The notes under the pieces are model-generated. The model was given only the letters and a program-made list of their open reading frames with translations, ran no database searches and was not told where the DNA came from. Source: Caulobacter sp. CCH9-E1 (GTDB taxonomy: Bacteria; Pseudomonadota; Alphaproteobacteria; Caulobacterales; Caulobacteraceae). Taken from it: 54,976 nt of DNA. The stretch covers positions 1 through 54,976 of the forward strand of contig NZ_LSJA01000368.1 of the NCBI RefSeq assembly GCF_001556515.1. Reading direction: 5' to 3'. Below are positions 1 to 10,174 of this stretch, piece by piece. Positions within the stretch are counted from its first letter, which is position 1; each line of letters starts with the position of its first letter. Made by a program: the position numbers and the translations under genes.

Positions 1-52
<52 letters not shown>

Positions 53-121
53 TTCTCGGTTCTCCGACATTGGACAAACAGGCCTTCGCGAGGCGACAGC
101 CGTTCGCTTAAGCTGCGGCGC

Positions 122-1888
122 ATGACTCGCATCGCACCTTGGCGCGCCGCTCTGGTCGGCGTCTGTCTCACCGCTCTGACCGCCTCGGCGGCATGGGCTG
201 GCCCTTCCGAATCCCTGACGAGCCTCGTGACCCGGTTCGAGTCGCTGGGCGGCGGCGACGAGGATCCCGATTCCGGCGGCGCGGCCGAGGCGCGTTGGCG
301 CCTGCCCGAAGTGTCTCCGGCCGCCGACGCCGCGCGTCTGGTCAAGCTGAAGGCCATCCGGACCGAGCTGACCGCGATGGGGGCGTCCGGGCTGTCGGAA
401 GAGGAGGTCCTGACCCGCGAGCTCCTCCTGTGGACGCTGAATGACCGGATCGAAGCCGCGGGCTTCGACGAGTCCCGCCTGCCGTTCAGCAGCGACGGCG
501 GCTTCGACGTGATGATGCTGTACCGCGCCAGCGGGCTTCGGCTGAAGGACGAGGCGGAGGCGCGGCGCTGGATCGCGCTGCTCAACCGCATGCCCGACTG
601 GTACGCGGCCAATATCGAGAATGCTCGGCGCGGGGTGAAGACCGGCTTCGTCCAGGCGGTTCCGACGGCGCAGACCGTGCTCGAGCGCGCCCAGCGCATC
701 GCCGCCGCGCCGCTGGCCGAAGATCCGCTGCTGGCGCCGCTGAGGGGCCTGCCGGCCAGCATCCCCGAGGCGACGCGCTTGGCATTGGTCGCGGAGGGCG
801 AGAAGGCCGTCACGGCCAAGGTCGCGCCGGCCCGCGCCAGCTTCGTCAAGTTCATGACCGAGGAGTACGTCCCCCACGCCGCCAAGAGCCTGGCGGCGTC
901 GGACCTGACTGACGGTAAGCGCTACTACGCCTTCCTGGCCCGGCGGCATACGACCACCACGATGACGCCGGACCAGATCCATGCCATCGGCCAGGCCGAG
1001 GTGGCGCGCATCCGGGCGCGGATGCAGGAGACGATGAAGGCGGCGGGCTTCCAGGGCGATTTGCCGGCGTTCATCGCCATGCTGCGCAGGGATCCGCGCT
1101 TTTACGCGACCAGCCGCCAGCAACTGCTGGAGAAGGCCAGCGAGATCGCCAAGCGCGCCGACGACCAACTGCCCGCCCACTTCGGCGTTCTGCCGCGCCT
1201 GACCTATGGCGTGCGGCCGGTGCCGGCGGCGATCGAGAAGGGCTACACCACCGGCCGGTACTTTGGCGGCGATCCCAAGGTCGGCCGCGCCGGCGGGCTG
1301 ATGATCAACACCTCCGAGCTCGATCAACGCCCGCTGTACGAGCTGCCGGCCCTGGTGCTGCACGAGGGCGCGCCGGGCCACCACATCCAGACCTCGCTGG
1401 CCCAGGAGCAGACCGGCGCGCCGGACTTCCGCAAGAGCCTCTATTTCACCGCCTTCGGCGAGGGCTGGGGCCTCTATTCCGAGTGGCTGGGCGAGGAGAT
1501 GGGGATCTATCGCGATCCCTACGAACTGTTCGGCCGCCTGTCCTACGAGATGTGGCGCGCCTGCCGTCTGGTGGCCGACACCGGCATCCACTGGAAACAC
1601 TGGAGCCTGGACCAAGCGCGCGCCTGCTTCACCGACAACACGGCCCTGTCGCCGGTCAATATCGAGGTCGAGCTGAAGCGCTACGTCTCCTGGCCCGGCC
1701 AGGCGCTGGCCTACAAGGTCGGCGAGTTGAAGATCCTGGAGCTGCGCCGCCGGGCCGAGCAGGCGCTGGGGCCGCGCTTCGACGAGCGCGCGTTCCACGA
1801 CGTCGTGCTGCTGGACGGCTCGCTGCCGCTGGCGGTTCTGGAGCGCCGGGTCGACGCCTGGATCGCTGAGCGGAACGCGAAGCGCTGA
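122..1888 (+). CDS. DUF885 family secreted metallopeptidase-like protein
   Basis: A 588-residue protein of the DUF885 family. The N-terminus carries a signal peptide (basic start, hydrophobic stretch to about residue 24, cleavage near AWA-GP), so it acts in the envelope. The family's zinc-site motif HEGAPGHH sits at residues 414-421, and a downstream GEGW with E447 completes the gluzincin-like pattern of a metal-dependent peptidase. Substrate is unknown. The open frame extends back into tRNA-Gly, but the ATG at 122 is the first start that leaves a proper signal peptide and clears the tRNA. It is monocistronic as far as can be seen. Family membership is well supported; peptidase activity is inferred from the motif. 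Confidence 0.85.
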   Translation: MTRIAPWRAALVGVCLTALTASAAWAGPSESLTSLVTRFESLGGGDEDPDSGGAAEARWRLPEVSPAADAARLVKLKAIRTELTAMGASGLSEEEVLTRELLLWTLNDRIEAAGFDESRLPFSSDGGFDVMMLYRASGLRLKDEAEARRWIALLNRMPDWYAANIENARRGVKTGFVQAVPTAQTVLERAQRIAAAPLAEDPLLAPLRGLPASIPEATRLALVAEGEKAVTAKVAPARASFVKFMTEEYVPHAAKSLAASDLTDGKRYYAFLARRHTTTTMTPDQIHAIGQAEVARIRARMQETMKAAGFQGDLPAFIAMLRRDPRFYATSRQQLLEKASEIAKRADDQLPAHFGVLPRLTYGVRPVPAAIEKGYTTGRYFGGDPKVGRAGGLMINTSELDQRPLYELPALVLHEGAPGHHIQTSLAQEQTGAPDFRKSLYFTAFGEGWGLYSEWLGEEMGIYRDPYELFGRLSYEMWRACRLVADTGIHWKHWSLDQARACFTDNTALSPVNIEVELKRYVSWPGQALAYKVGELKILELRRRAEQALGPRFDERAFHDVVLLDGSLPLAVLERRVDAWIAERNAKR

Positions 1889-1899
1889 GGGGTAGGTCG

Positions 1900-1913
1900 A
1901 CCCGTATTCGGGT
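1900..1913 (+). terminator. Small hairpin after the DUF885 gene
   Basis: ACCCG-TATT-CGGGT forms a 5-bp stem with a 4-base loop, 11 bases after the stop codon. It has no T run beyond GGTTTGG, so termination is only a possibility. Confidence 0.3.
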
Positions 1914-1999
1914 TTGGCCGTCCCAACGGCAAGCTGACGCCGCCGCATGCCAGCGCTATCCTGGCGTGGGGCGGCGAGACAGCCGCTCCGTATCCACAA

Positions 2000-2989
2000 G
2001 TGTTCGTTTCCCGCGTGATCCTGCCCCCCGAAGCCCTCGAATCTAATCGATTGCAAACCGCGCTGACACGCCGGTTTCTCCTTCCCGTCCTTCCGGAGTT
2101 GGAGACGTTGTTCCTGGCGATGAGGGCCGAGACGGACAGGGAGATGGCCGCCAACGCCTTTGCGCGCCGCGATAAGGCGTATCCCTACGGCTATTGCCTG
2201 GAGATTACACAGGACGTCGTGACCAACCTTCGCGCCCGCAACGCCAGGGCGCGCAGCTCGGCGGCCAGAGCCCTCAGCGCCTTTCTCAAGCACGGCGGCG
2301 TTGGGACCATGGTGTGGGGCGTGCTGCGAGACCGCTACTTCCAGAACGCGATCCAGTTGGGCTCGCTTTATGTCGACGTCGCCAACGACAGCGTCGATCC
2401 GCTCAAGCCCAAGGTGGAAATCCTGCCCATGGCCGAGTCAGGCCTGGAGCTTGTGCGGGACATTCCACACTTCGCACTGATCGCCGAGCGCTATTGGGGG
2501 GTGCGAAGCTACGCCAACACCGCCTTGCCCGCCTTGGCGCCGCTGTTTCCGGTGATCATCGTCGATCCTGACCAGCGCGTCCTGCTTCAGTCCAAGACGG
2601 GATACATGATGCGCCTGCTGGCGTCTGATCGGTTCCAGAAGTCCGAACGCTGGTTAAGCGCGGCGCCTGAGCCGCCGCTGGCGGTGGTCCAAGGCGTCCG
2701 TAACAATTGTCCCGCCGACATCCTTGCCGCCAATCCGGCGGCGACGCGGGAGGCGAGCCTGGAAGCCTGCCGCGCATTGCGGGGCAGGGCGGCCTCGCTC
2801 GACGCCGCCTGGATTGACCGAATGGGCGAGATGTTCGACCGCGTGCCGCAGATTCGCATTCTCAACGTTCCGGCAAAATCCATTGCGGTGCATGACATGA
2901 CACGCACCAATGCTCGTTCCGTTACGGGTGTAGCCGCTTTACGGTCCAATAAAATCAATGCTTTAGTCCTTGAGGGAATGGGCGTATAG
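2000..2989 (+). CDS. Unknown protein, 329 residues
   Basis: I do not recognise this protein. It begins at a GTG (2000) and has no signal peptide or membrane segment; it reads as a soluble, mixed alpha/beta cytoplasmic protein. A hydrophobic strand with PLFPVIIVDPDQRV sits near residues 180-195, and the last 30 residues are richer in Ser, Thr and Asn. The coding DNA near the end and the following 80 bases are more A/T-rich than the surroundings, which could mean the gene was acquired. In-frame GTG codons just downstream make the exact start uncertain. No neighbour suggests a function. Confidence 0.65.
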   Translation: MFVSRVILPPEALESNRLQTALTRRFLLPVLPELETLFLAMRAETDREMAANAFARRDKAYPYGYCLEITQDVVTNLRARNARARSSAARALSAFLKHGGVGTMVWGVLRDRYFQNAIQLGSLYVDVANDSVDPLKPKVEILPMAESGLELVRDIPHFALIAERYWGVRSYANTALPALAPLFPVIIVDPDQRVLLQSKTGYMMRLLASDRFQKSERWLSAAPEPPLAVVQGVRNNCPADILAANPAATREASLEACRALRGRAASLDAAWIDRMGEMFDRVPQIRILNVPAKSIAVHDMTRTNARSVTGVAALRSNKINALVLEGMGV

Positions 2990-3067
2990 GAATATCTTCC
3001 TCTCAATGAGAAAATAAACCTATAGTGGCGCTATCCGACCTGCTCGCGGTCGGGAGGAGAGAGCGCC

Positions 3068-3439
3068 ATGCTGGTTCATGCCCTTGAGGATATCTGGGTC
3101 ATCACGCCCGATCCCCGACGCGACCGCCTGATGGCGGGTTTCGTCACCCAACTCGTTTCCCTGGCCACGGGAATCCCGGCCGCCGAGATCAATACGGCCC
3201 GCCGGACCACCAACGCCGCCGTCCGCGCGCGGCATCTGGCCATCTATCTGACCCACATCACCTTCCACTGGCCGCTGCACCGGGTGGCCTATGCGTTCGG
3301 CCGCGATCGCACGACCTGCGGCCACGCGTGCCGCAAGATCGAGGACCTGCGCGAGAACGCCGATTTCGACCGCCGCCTCGCCGAGCTTGAAGCGTGTCTG
3401 CGCCAGGCGCCGGCCCATGCGGAGGCCCTGCCGCAATGA
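3068..3439 (+). CDS. DnaA domain IV-like DNA-binding protein
   Basis: A 123-residue protein made essentially of one helix-turn-helix domain like DnaA domain IV, the part of the replication initiator that reads DnaA boxes. Visible signatures are ARHLAIYL (residues 54-61) and GRDRTTCGHACRKI (78-91), which correspond to the ARxxAMYL and GRDHTTVxHAxxKI of DnaA. The central His is Arg here. There is no AAA+ domain, so it cannot load helicase. A strong Shine-Dalgarno GGAGGAGA (3053-3060) precedes the ATG. Its stop overlaps the start of the next gene by ATGA, so the two are translationally coupled. Binding to DnaA boxes is an inference. Confidence 0.8.
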   Translation: MLVHALEDIWVITPDPRRDRLMAGFVTQLVSLATGIPAAEINTARRTTNAAVRARHLAIYLTHITFHWPLHRVAYAFGRDRTTCGHACRKIEDLRENADFDRRLAELEACLRQAPAHAEALPQ

Positions 3440-4158
3440 GCTCGACGTTCGATCAGGAACTGGAAGCCCGCCGTCAGGCCGAGCGCGCCATGCGTCTGCT
3501 GGCGCGTCCCGGGGCGGTGGTCGAGGCGCAGGGGGAGGGCTACGGCGTACGGCTGGGCGCCAACCGCCGCCGCCGCCCGATGCTGATCCTGGATGAAGCC
3601 GGCTTCCAGGCCCTGGCCCGCGAGGCGACGTTGAGGCCCCGTCCGCAGGGCGGCTGGACCATGATCGACCGACCGCCCCCCATGTCGCCGCCGCCAGGGC
3701 GGCCGGGCGTCATCGAAGGCGAAGTCCTGTTGCCGGAGGCGTCCAAGCCTGTCCGGCGAAATCTTGGCGAGTCGCCGATCGCCTGGCTGGCCCGTCGTCG
3801 CGATCGGGATGGACAGCCCTGGCTGACGCCGGTCGAGGCCGCCGCTGGCGAACGCCTGCGCGAGGAGTACGAGCGGCTGGGGACCCAGGGGCGTCTGACC
3901 ATGCGCTGGGACGCCTCGCGCGTCGACGGCGGACTGCCGGGCCTGGCGCCCGCCGAGCGCGACCACGCCGCCCGCCGGCGGATCGCCCGAGCGCTAGAGT
4001 CGGTCGGGCCGGGCCTGCGCGAGATGCTGGAACGGATTTGCCTGATGGGCTCGGCGCTCGAGGCGGCGGAGGCCGCTCTGAAACTGCCGCGCCGGACGGG
4101 CAAGACGGTGCTGAAGCTCGCCCTGCAGCGCCTGGCGCGGCACTACCGAATGATCTAG
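3436..4158 (+). CDS. DUF6456 domain protein
   Basis: A 240-residue soluble basic protein with a C-terminal helical domain of the DUF6456 type (about residues 105-240): the ESPIAWLARR region, a long Arg-rich helix, then GLREMLERICLMGSALEAAE and a terminal HTH-like helix pair ending in LQRLARHY. The N-terminal third has low-complexity Arg/Pro stretches. The ATG at 3436 overlaps the stop of the DnaA-like gene (ATGA), so both are likely one operon. That suggests a shared DNA-related job, but no activity is known. The frame is open upstream to 3394; coupling favours 3436. Its stop overlaps the convergent SDR gene by four bases. Confidence 0.75.
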   Translation: MSSTFDQELEARRQAERAMRLLARPGAVVEAQGEGYGVRLGANRRRRPMLILDEAGFQALAREATLRPRPQGGWTMIDRPPPMSPPPGRPGVIEGEVLLPEASKPVRRNLGESPIAWLARRRDRDGQPWLTPVEAAAGERLREEYERLGTQGRLTMRWDASRVDGGLPGLAPAERDHAARRRIARALESVGPGLREMLERICLMGSALEAAEAALKLPRRTGKTVLKLALQRLARHYRMI

Positions 4159-4904
4159 CGGTTGCCGCCGGCCACGGCGATCACCTCGCCGGTGATCCAG
4201 AAGCTGTCGGGGGAGGCCAGGAAGGTCGCCACCGGCGCGATGTCCGAGGTTTGGCCCATCCGACCCAGGGCCGTGCCGGCCACGATCTGGGTCTCGAAGT
4301 CCGAGCCGACGATGCCCGCCGTGTGGGTCCCTTCGGTCTCGACCGCGCCCGGCGCGATGGCGTTGACGCGGATCTTGCGCGGGCCCAGCTCCTTGGCCAG
4401 CACGCGGGTGATCGCGTCGACCGAGGCCTTGGTGGCCGTGTAGATCGAGAAGGACGGGATCTCCAGCGTCACCGCCGAGGAGCTGATGTTGATGATGCTT
4501 CCGCCCTCGGGGCCGAAGCGCTTGGCCGCTTCCTGCGACGCGAGCAAGAGGCCGAGCACATTGGTGTCGAACTGGCGGTGGAACTCGGCCTCCGTCACAG
4601 CCTCCAGCGGCGTGAAGGCGTAGACGCCCGCGTTGTTGACCAGGATGTCGATCCCGCCGAAGGCGGTCTGGGCTTCGTCGAACAGTCGGGCCACATCCTC
4701 GGCCTTGGCGACGGAGCCCTGGACGGCGATGGCCTTGCCGCCCGCCGCCTTGATCTCGGCCACTACCTTGTCGGCGCCGGCCTGGTCTGAAGCGTAATTG
4801 ACCGCCACCGCGGCGCCCTCGGCCGCCAACGCCTTGGCGATCCCCGCCCCAATGCCCTTCGACGCGCCCGTCACGACGGCGGTCTTGCCCGCAAGCTTGC
4901 TCAT
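4155..4904 (-). CDS. Short-chain dehydrogenase/reductase (SDR)
   Basis: A 249-residue classical SDR, the usual family length. Residues 12-19 (TGASKGIG) form the dinucleotide-binding turn, NNAG is at 90-93, and the catalytic Ser lies in SSS (141-143) with Tyr155 and Lys159 (YTATK). The basic/Asn environment after strand 2 (VNYASD) suggests NADP(H). Closest in style to 3-oxoacyl-ACP reductase or glucose-dehydrogenase-like enzymes; the substrate cannot be read. The start at 4904 (MSKLAG) follows AGAGACAG; an alternative start lies 15 bases upstream. An ArsR regulator lies upstream on the same strand and may control this gene. Confidence 0.88.
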   Translation of the reverse strand: MSKLAGKTAVVTGASKGIGAGIAKALAAEGAAVAVNYASDQAGADKVVAEIKAAGGKAIAVQGSVAKAEDVARLFDEAQTAFGGIDILVNNAGVYAFTPLEAVTEAEFHRQFDTNVLGLLLASQEAAKRFGPEGGSIINISSSAVTLEIPSFSIYTATKASVDAITRVLAKELGPRKIRVNAIAPGAVETEGTHTAGIVGSDFETQIVAGTALGRMGQTSDIAPVATFLASPDSFWITGEVIAVAGGNR

Positions 4905-4951
4905 AATCTGTCTCTCCATCGCCCATTTGGCGAACGGTTAGACATTTAGAT

Positions 4952-4967
4952 AATCATCGAATTGATT
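4952..4967. promoter_or_regulatory. Operator-like dyad upstream of the SDR gene
   Basis: AATCA-N6-TGATT is a dyad in an A/T-rich island in the 188-base gap between the ArsR gene and the SDR start. ArsR-family proteins bind short A/T-rich dyads of this kind, so it is a candidate site for the neighbouring regulator. Confidence 0.35.
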
Positions 4968-5092
4968 CAATGCGCGACGCGAGATTTTCAGAGCCGGTCC
5001 TCTGTTCTCGCATTGCATTCTGGTCGGGATGCCGATCGCGCTGATCGTGGCGCGTCGGCCAGCGGGACGCCCAGCCAGGCCGCGCCAAAAGC

Positions 5093-5413
5093 CTAGATTT
5101 CCGCCAGCTGGGCCAGGTACGCGTTCAGCACGTCCCGCTGCAGCACGAGGAAGGCGAACTTGCCCTGGCGGCAGATACGGATCAGGCCGGCGTTTTCCAG
5201 CTCCTTCATGTGGTGCGAGAAGGTGGCGGCGCTGACCTCGATGTGCTGGGCGACGGCGCCGCACGGCGTCGGCTCGCTGGCGGTCCCGATTTCCTTGAGG
5301 ATCTGCCGCCGGCGCGGCTCGGCCAGGGCCTTGGCGATCAGATTGACCTGCCGTTCGTCCAGCACGAGGCGTTCGGCGGAGGCGGGGCGCGGCGCGTCTT
5401 CCATGAGCTTCAT
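5093..5413 (-). CDS. ArsR-family winged-helix regulator
   Basis: A 106-residue regulator with a winged HTH over residues 22-95. The motif AEPRRRQIL (31-39) is the usual ArsR/HTH_20 helix and [18 protein letters not shown] (61-78) is the recognition helix, followed by the wing [11 protein letters not shown]. There is no CxC metal motif; Cys51 and Cys81 are isolated. It is probably a metal-independent repressor of the ArsR/HTH_5 type. The start at 5413 (MKLMED) is chosen over the longer frame because the upstream part overlaps a terminator hairpin. The SDR gene follows on the same strand 188 bases downstream and is the likely target. Confidence 0.82.
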   Translation of the reverse strand: MKLMEDAPRPASAERLVLDERQVNLIAKALAEPRRRQILKEIGTASEPTPCGAVAQHIEVSAATFSHHMKELENAGLIRICRQGKFAFLVLQRDVLNAYLAQLAEI

Positions 5414-5445
5414 ATGCGGCCTCGCCGCGCCGGACGCAAATACGA

Positions 5446-5477
5446 GAAAGGGCGGAGCCTTTCGGTCCCGCCCTTTC
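5446..5477 (-). terminator. Terminator between DUF2383 gene and arsR
   Basis: GAAAGGGCGG (5446-5455) pairs perfectly with CCGCCCTTTC (5468-5477), a 10-bp stem with a 12-base loop. Read on the minus strand it follows the DUF2383 stop by 17 bases and ends in a T-containing stretch. It separates that transcript from the ArsR gene. Confidence 0.7.
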
Positions 5478-5493
5478 AAATACCGCGCGAAGC

Positions 5494-5943
5494 CTAGTGC
5501 TTGAGCATGTGCTTGATGTCGCGCATCTGGTCGTGGCCGGACTTCACCGACGTCCAGGCGCGCTCGATCACGGCCCGGGTCTGGGGATCGACGTCGCCGT
5601 CCTGCAGGGCCTTTTCGTACCTGTCCTTGATGTGGTCCTCGCCGGCCTCGACCTCGTTGATCACGGCCTCGTCGCCCTTGGTCACGGCGTCCTTCAGGTT
5701 CAGGAAGGCGCGGTGGGCGGCGGCCAGGATCGTGCCGTCGTCCTTGGGTTCGCCGCCGAGACGACGCACCTCGTTCTGCAGTTCCGAGGCGATCGAGCGG
5801 CGCTCCTGGGCGCGGCGTTCGAACAGTTCCTTGTAGCGGCTGTTGTCGGCGTCCTTGGCGGCCTCGGCATAGCCGTCGGCGCTGTCGATCGTGGTCTCGA
5901 CCAGGCCGTTGACGAGCTTGATGTGGTCTTCGTTGGTGTGCAT
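5494..5943 (-). CDS. PA2169 family four-helix-bundle protein (DUF2383)
   Basis: A 149-residue acidic, fully helical protein of the PA2169/DUF2383 family, predicted four-helix bundle related in fold to ferritin-like proteins. Diagnostic segments are the N-terminal LNG-like [19 protein letters not shown] (residues 10-28), the central [14 protein letters not shown], and [14 protein letters not shown] near residue 105. No signal peptide. Members are often found among stress or envelope-protection genes, but the biochemical role is unknown. AGGAG lies directly upstream of the ATG. It has its own terminator at 5446-5477. Confidence 0.85.
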   Translation of the reverse strand: MHTNEDHIKLVNGLVETTIDSADGYAEAAKDADNSRYKELFERRAQERRSIASELQNEVRRLGGEPKDDGTILAAAHRAFLNLKDAVTKGDEAVINEVEAGEDHIKDRYEKALQDGDVDPQTRAVIERAWTSVKSGHDQMRDIKHMLKH

Positions 5944-6002
5944 CGAAGGGCTCCTCGCTTGGGGAAGGGGAGCCGGGTCAACGCGGGGCGAGGCCGAAGG
6001 GT

Positions 6003-6962
6003 TCAGCCGGTCTTGGCGGACAGTTGGGCGCCGACATGGTCGATGCCCAGGGCCTCGCAGTGCAGGGCCTGACGGTGACGCTCGGCGGCGCGCGCCTTCT
6101 GGTCTTCCGTCCGCTGATCATGGCAGGCAGGGCAGGCGACGCCTTCGACGTAGAGCGGCGAGGCCTGGTCCTCGGGGCTGACCGGCATGCGGCAGCCTCG
6201 GCAAAGCACATGGGTTCCGGGCGTCAGGCCATGGCCGACCGCCACCCGCTCGTCGAACACGAAGCACTCACCGCGCCACAGGCTCTCGGGCTCGGGCACC
6301 TGCTCCAGGTAGTCGAGGATGCCGCCCTTCAGGTGGAAGACCTGCTCGATCCCCTCGGACTTCAGGAAGGCGGTCGACTTCTCGCAGCGGATGCCGCCGG
6401 TGCAGTACATGGCGACCTTCAGCGGCGGGGCGTCCGGACCGCGCGCGGCCTCGACCTCGGCGCGCCAGTCGCGAAACCAGCCGGGGAATTCCGAGAAGCT
6501 GGCGGTCTTCGGATCGACAGCGCCCTCGAAGCGGCCCACGGCGACCTCGTAGTCGTTGCGGGTGTCGATCACCACGACGTCGGGGTCGCTGATCAGGGCG
6601 TTCCAGTCGGCGGGCGCGACATAGGTCCCGGGATCGGTCGGGTCGAGATCGGGCTCGCCCAGGGTGACGATCTCTTTCTTCAGTCGGACCTTCATCCGGT
6701 AGAAGGGCATGCGCTCGGCCCAGGCGGTCTTGGGCGCCAGATCGGCGCAGCCGGGCAGGGCGCGGATATGGGCCAGCACCGCCTCTATGGCGGCGTCCTC
6801 GCCGGCGATCGTGCCGTTGATCCCCTCGCGCGCCAGCAGCAGCGTGCCCTTGACGCCCAGGCCGCAGCACAGGGCGGCCAGAGGCCCCTGGATCGCGGCC
6901 GGGTCCTCGAACCGCGTGAAGCGATAGAGCGCGGCGACGCGATACCTAGCCAAGGTTTGCAT
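6003..6962 (-). CDS. trhO: tRNA uridine(34) hydroxylase TrhO (rhodanese family)
   Basis: A 319-residue TrhO/YceA orthologue, which hydroxylates U34 of certain tRNAs in an oxygen-dependent step leading to 5-(carboxy)methoxyuridine. An N-terminal acylphosphatase-like domain (about 5-100) precedes a rhodanese domain (about 125-220) with the active-site loop CTGGIRCEK (Cys187 to Cys193). A C-terminal Cys cluster (CRGC near 258, CPAC near 276) resembles a zinc site and is usual for longer members. It follows sufE on the same strand with a 17-base overlap, so the two are co-translated. Confidence 0.93.
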   Translation of the reverse strand: MQTLARYRVAALYRFTRFEDPAAIQGPLAALCCGLGVKGTLLLAREGINGTIAGEDAAIEAVLAHIRALPGCADLAPKTAWAERMPFYRMKVRLKKEIVTLGEPDLDPTDPGTYVAPADWNALISDPDVVVIDTRNDYEVAVGRFEGAVDPKTASFSEFPGWFRDWRAEVEAARGPDAPPLKVAMYCTGGIRCEKSTAFLKSEGIEQVFHLKGGILDYLEQVPEPESLWRGECFVFDERVAVGHGLTPGTHVLCRGCRMPVSPEDQASPLYVEGVACPACHDQRTEDQKARAAERHRQALHCEALGIDHVGAQLSAKTG

Positions 6963-7380
6963 GCGCCTCCTGGGCGTCGCGCTGGATGCGGGCGACCATC
7001 GACTTCAGACCATTCGAACGCTGCGACGACAGGGCTTCGGACAGGCCCAGGCGGTCGAGGGCGGCCTTGGCGTCGAAGGCGACGATGTCGGCGGGCGCGC
7101 GGCCGGAATAGAGGCGCAGCATGATCGCCACCAGGCCGCTGACGATATGGGCGTCGCTGTCGCCGCGGAACTTCAAGGTCCCGTCGGCTTGCGGCTCGGT
7201 GACCAGCCACACCTGGCTGGCGCAGCCGCGCACCTTGTTCTCGTCCGAGCGCTCGGCGTCGGTGAGTGGCGCGAGGTCCTTGCCGAGTTCGATGACATAG
7301 CGGTAGCGCTCTTCCCAGTCGCCGAGCAGTTCGAACTCGTCGGCCAGTTCGTCGAGGGCGGCGTCGATCGGGTTTGTCAT
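6946..7380 (-). CDS. sufE: SufE family cysteine desulfuration protein
   Basis: A 144-residue SufE protein, standard family length. SufE takes persulfide sulfur from the desulfurase SufS onto its own Cys and passes it to the Fe-S scaffold. The acceptor is Cys53 in the conserved VRGCASQVWL segment, and the family's ERYRYVIELG helix is at residues 24-33. It overlaps the downstream trhO by 17 bases. Other suf genes are not in the window, so it is an unlinked SufE copy paired with a tRNA-modification gene. Confidence 0.9.
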   Translation of the reverse strand: MTNPIDAALDELADEFELLGDWEERYRYVIELGKDLAPLTDAERSDENKVRGCASQVWLVTEPQADGTLKFRGDSDAHIVSGLVAIMLRLYSGRAPADIVAFDAKAALDRLGLSEALSSQRSNGLKSMVARIQRDAQEAHANLG

Positions 7381-7431
7381 GGGCGGGCGTTTAGTCGCCT
7401 TCGCCCGTCCAAGGCAAGCTTGGCGTGGCGA

Positions 7432-8226
7432 TCAGCCCGCTTCCAGGATCAGGCGCGCCAGGAAGCCCGCGCCCAGGCTGGACGACAGCTTCAGCCGCCC
7501 GCCCATGGCGCGCGACAACAGGTCGACGATCGGTAGGCCCAGGCCCACGCCCTCGTTGGCGCGGGTCAGCGGCGAGCCCCCTTGCTCGAACGGCTGCAGC
7601 AGGCGCGGCAATTCAGCGCTGTCGACACCCGGGCCCTGGTCGCGAATGGTGATCTCGACCTCGGCGCCGATCCGACCCGCGGCGACGTGCACCACCCCGC
7701 CGGCCGGCGAGTGGGTCACGGCGTTCTGCAGCAGGTTCGACAGCATGGTGCGCAGGCCCCGGCTGTCGGCGATGACCAGGGGCAGAGCGCCCTGACCGAT
7801 GATGTGGATGATGACCTCGCGGCGGGCGATCTCGGGGCGCAGGCCCTCGATCACGTCCTCCAGGGCCTCGTCGAGGCTTTCGGGCGTCATCTTGATGTCG
7901 GTGACGTGGCCTTCCAGGCGCGCGATCTCGACGATCTGGTTGACCAGTTTCAGCAGCTTCACGCCGCTTTCGTGCACGATCTGCGCATATTCGCGGTACT
8001 GCGGCGCGCCGAGCGGGCCGTACAGCTCATGCGACAAAATCTCCGAAAAGCCGATGACGGCGTTCAGAGGGGTGCGCAGCTCATGGCTGACCATGCGCAG
8101 GAAGGAGCGCTTGCGATCGTCCAAGGCCGCGCGGCGACGCTCCTCCGCGGCGGTCCGACGCTCAGCGGGAACGGGGTCCGCGAAAGGGACGATAAGCGAT
8201 GCGTCCAGGGACGCCGGTTCTGGCAT
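7432..8226 (-). CDS. Soluble sensor histidine kinase, DivJ/PleC-like core
   Basis: A 264-residue histidine kinase without membrane segments or a recognisable sensor domain. The H-box VSHELRTPLNAVIGFSE carries His48; the N-box NLLQNAV, the G1 box DQGPGV and G2 GVGLGLPIV follow. The dimerisation helices resemble those of the neighbouring DivJ-type kinase (both have a GPL segment and an HESG segment at the same spacing), so it may act on the same DivK/PleD-type partners. It is head-to-head with divJ across 193 bases, the order known for the soluble kinase next to divJ in Caulobacter. Partner and signal are not known. Confidence 0.88.
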   Translation of the reverse strand: MPEPASLDASLIVPFADPVPAERRTAAEERRRAALDDRKRSFLRMVSHELRTPLNAVIGFSEILSHELYGPLGAPQYREYAQIVHESGVKLLKLVNQIVEIARLEGHVTDIKMTPESLDEALEDVIEGLRPEIARREVIIHIIGQGALPLVIADSRGLRTMLSNLLQNAVTHSPAGGVVHVAAGRIGAEVEITIRDQGPGVDSAELPRLLQPFEQGGSPLTRANEGVGLGLPIVDLLSRAMGGRLKLSSSLGAGFLARLILEAG

Positions 8227-8318
8227 TACGAACTCCCGGACCTTCTGTCCGCACCAATCAGAGGCGGACCATGACGCAAGGCGCTTACGATTCCGTTTCC
8301 GTCCACAGCGAAGTCCGC

Positions 8319-8336
8319 CGTTAACCTTGCTTAACG
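8319..8336. promoter_or_regulatory. CGTTAA-N6-TTAACG dyad in the kinase/divJ intergenic region
   Basis: A perfect inverted repeat of TTAA half-sites. The spacing is 6, not the 7 of a consensus CtrA box, so CtrA binding is uncertain. A GATTC at 8289-8293 is a GANTC site, the target of the cell-cycle methylase CcrM. Both lie between two divergent kinase genes and could set cell-cycle timing. Confidence 0.45.
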
Positions 8337-8419
8337 ATTGTGTGCGCTTGGCCGGAACACGCCCCTCGCGTTAGGCTTCAAGACGCGGCGACTCCCGCCG
8401 CAGTCGAAACCGCCCGGCC

Positions 8420-10144
<1,725 letters not shown>

Positions 10145-10174
10145 TCGAAGGCGCAAAACAGAGCCTAAAAGGCT

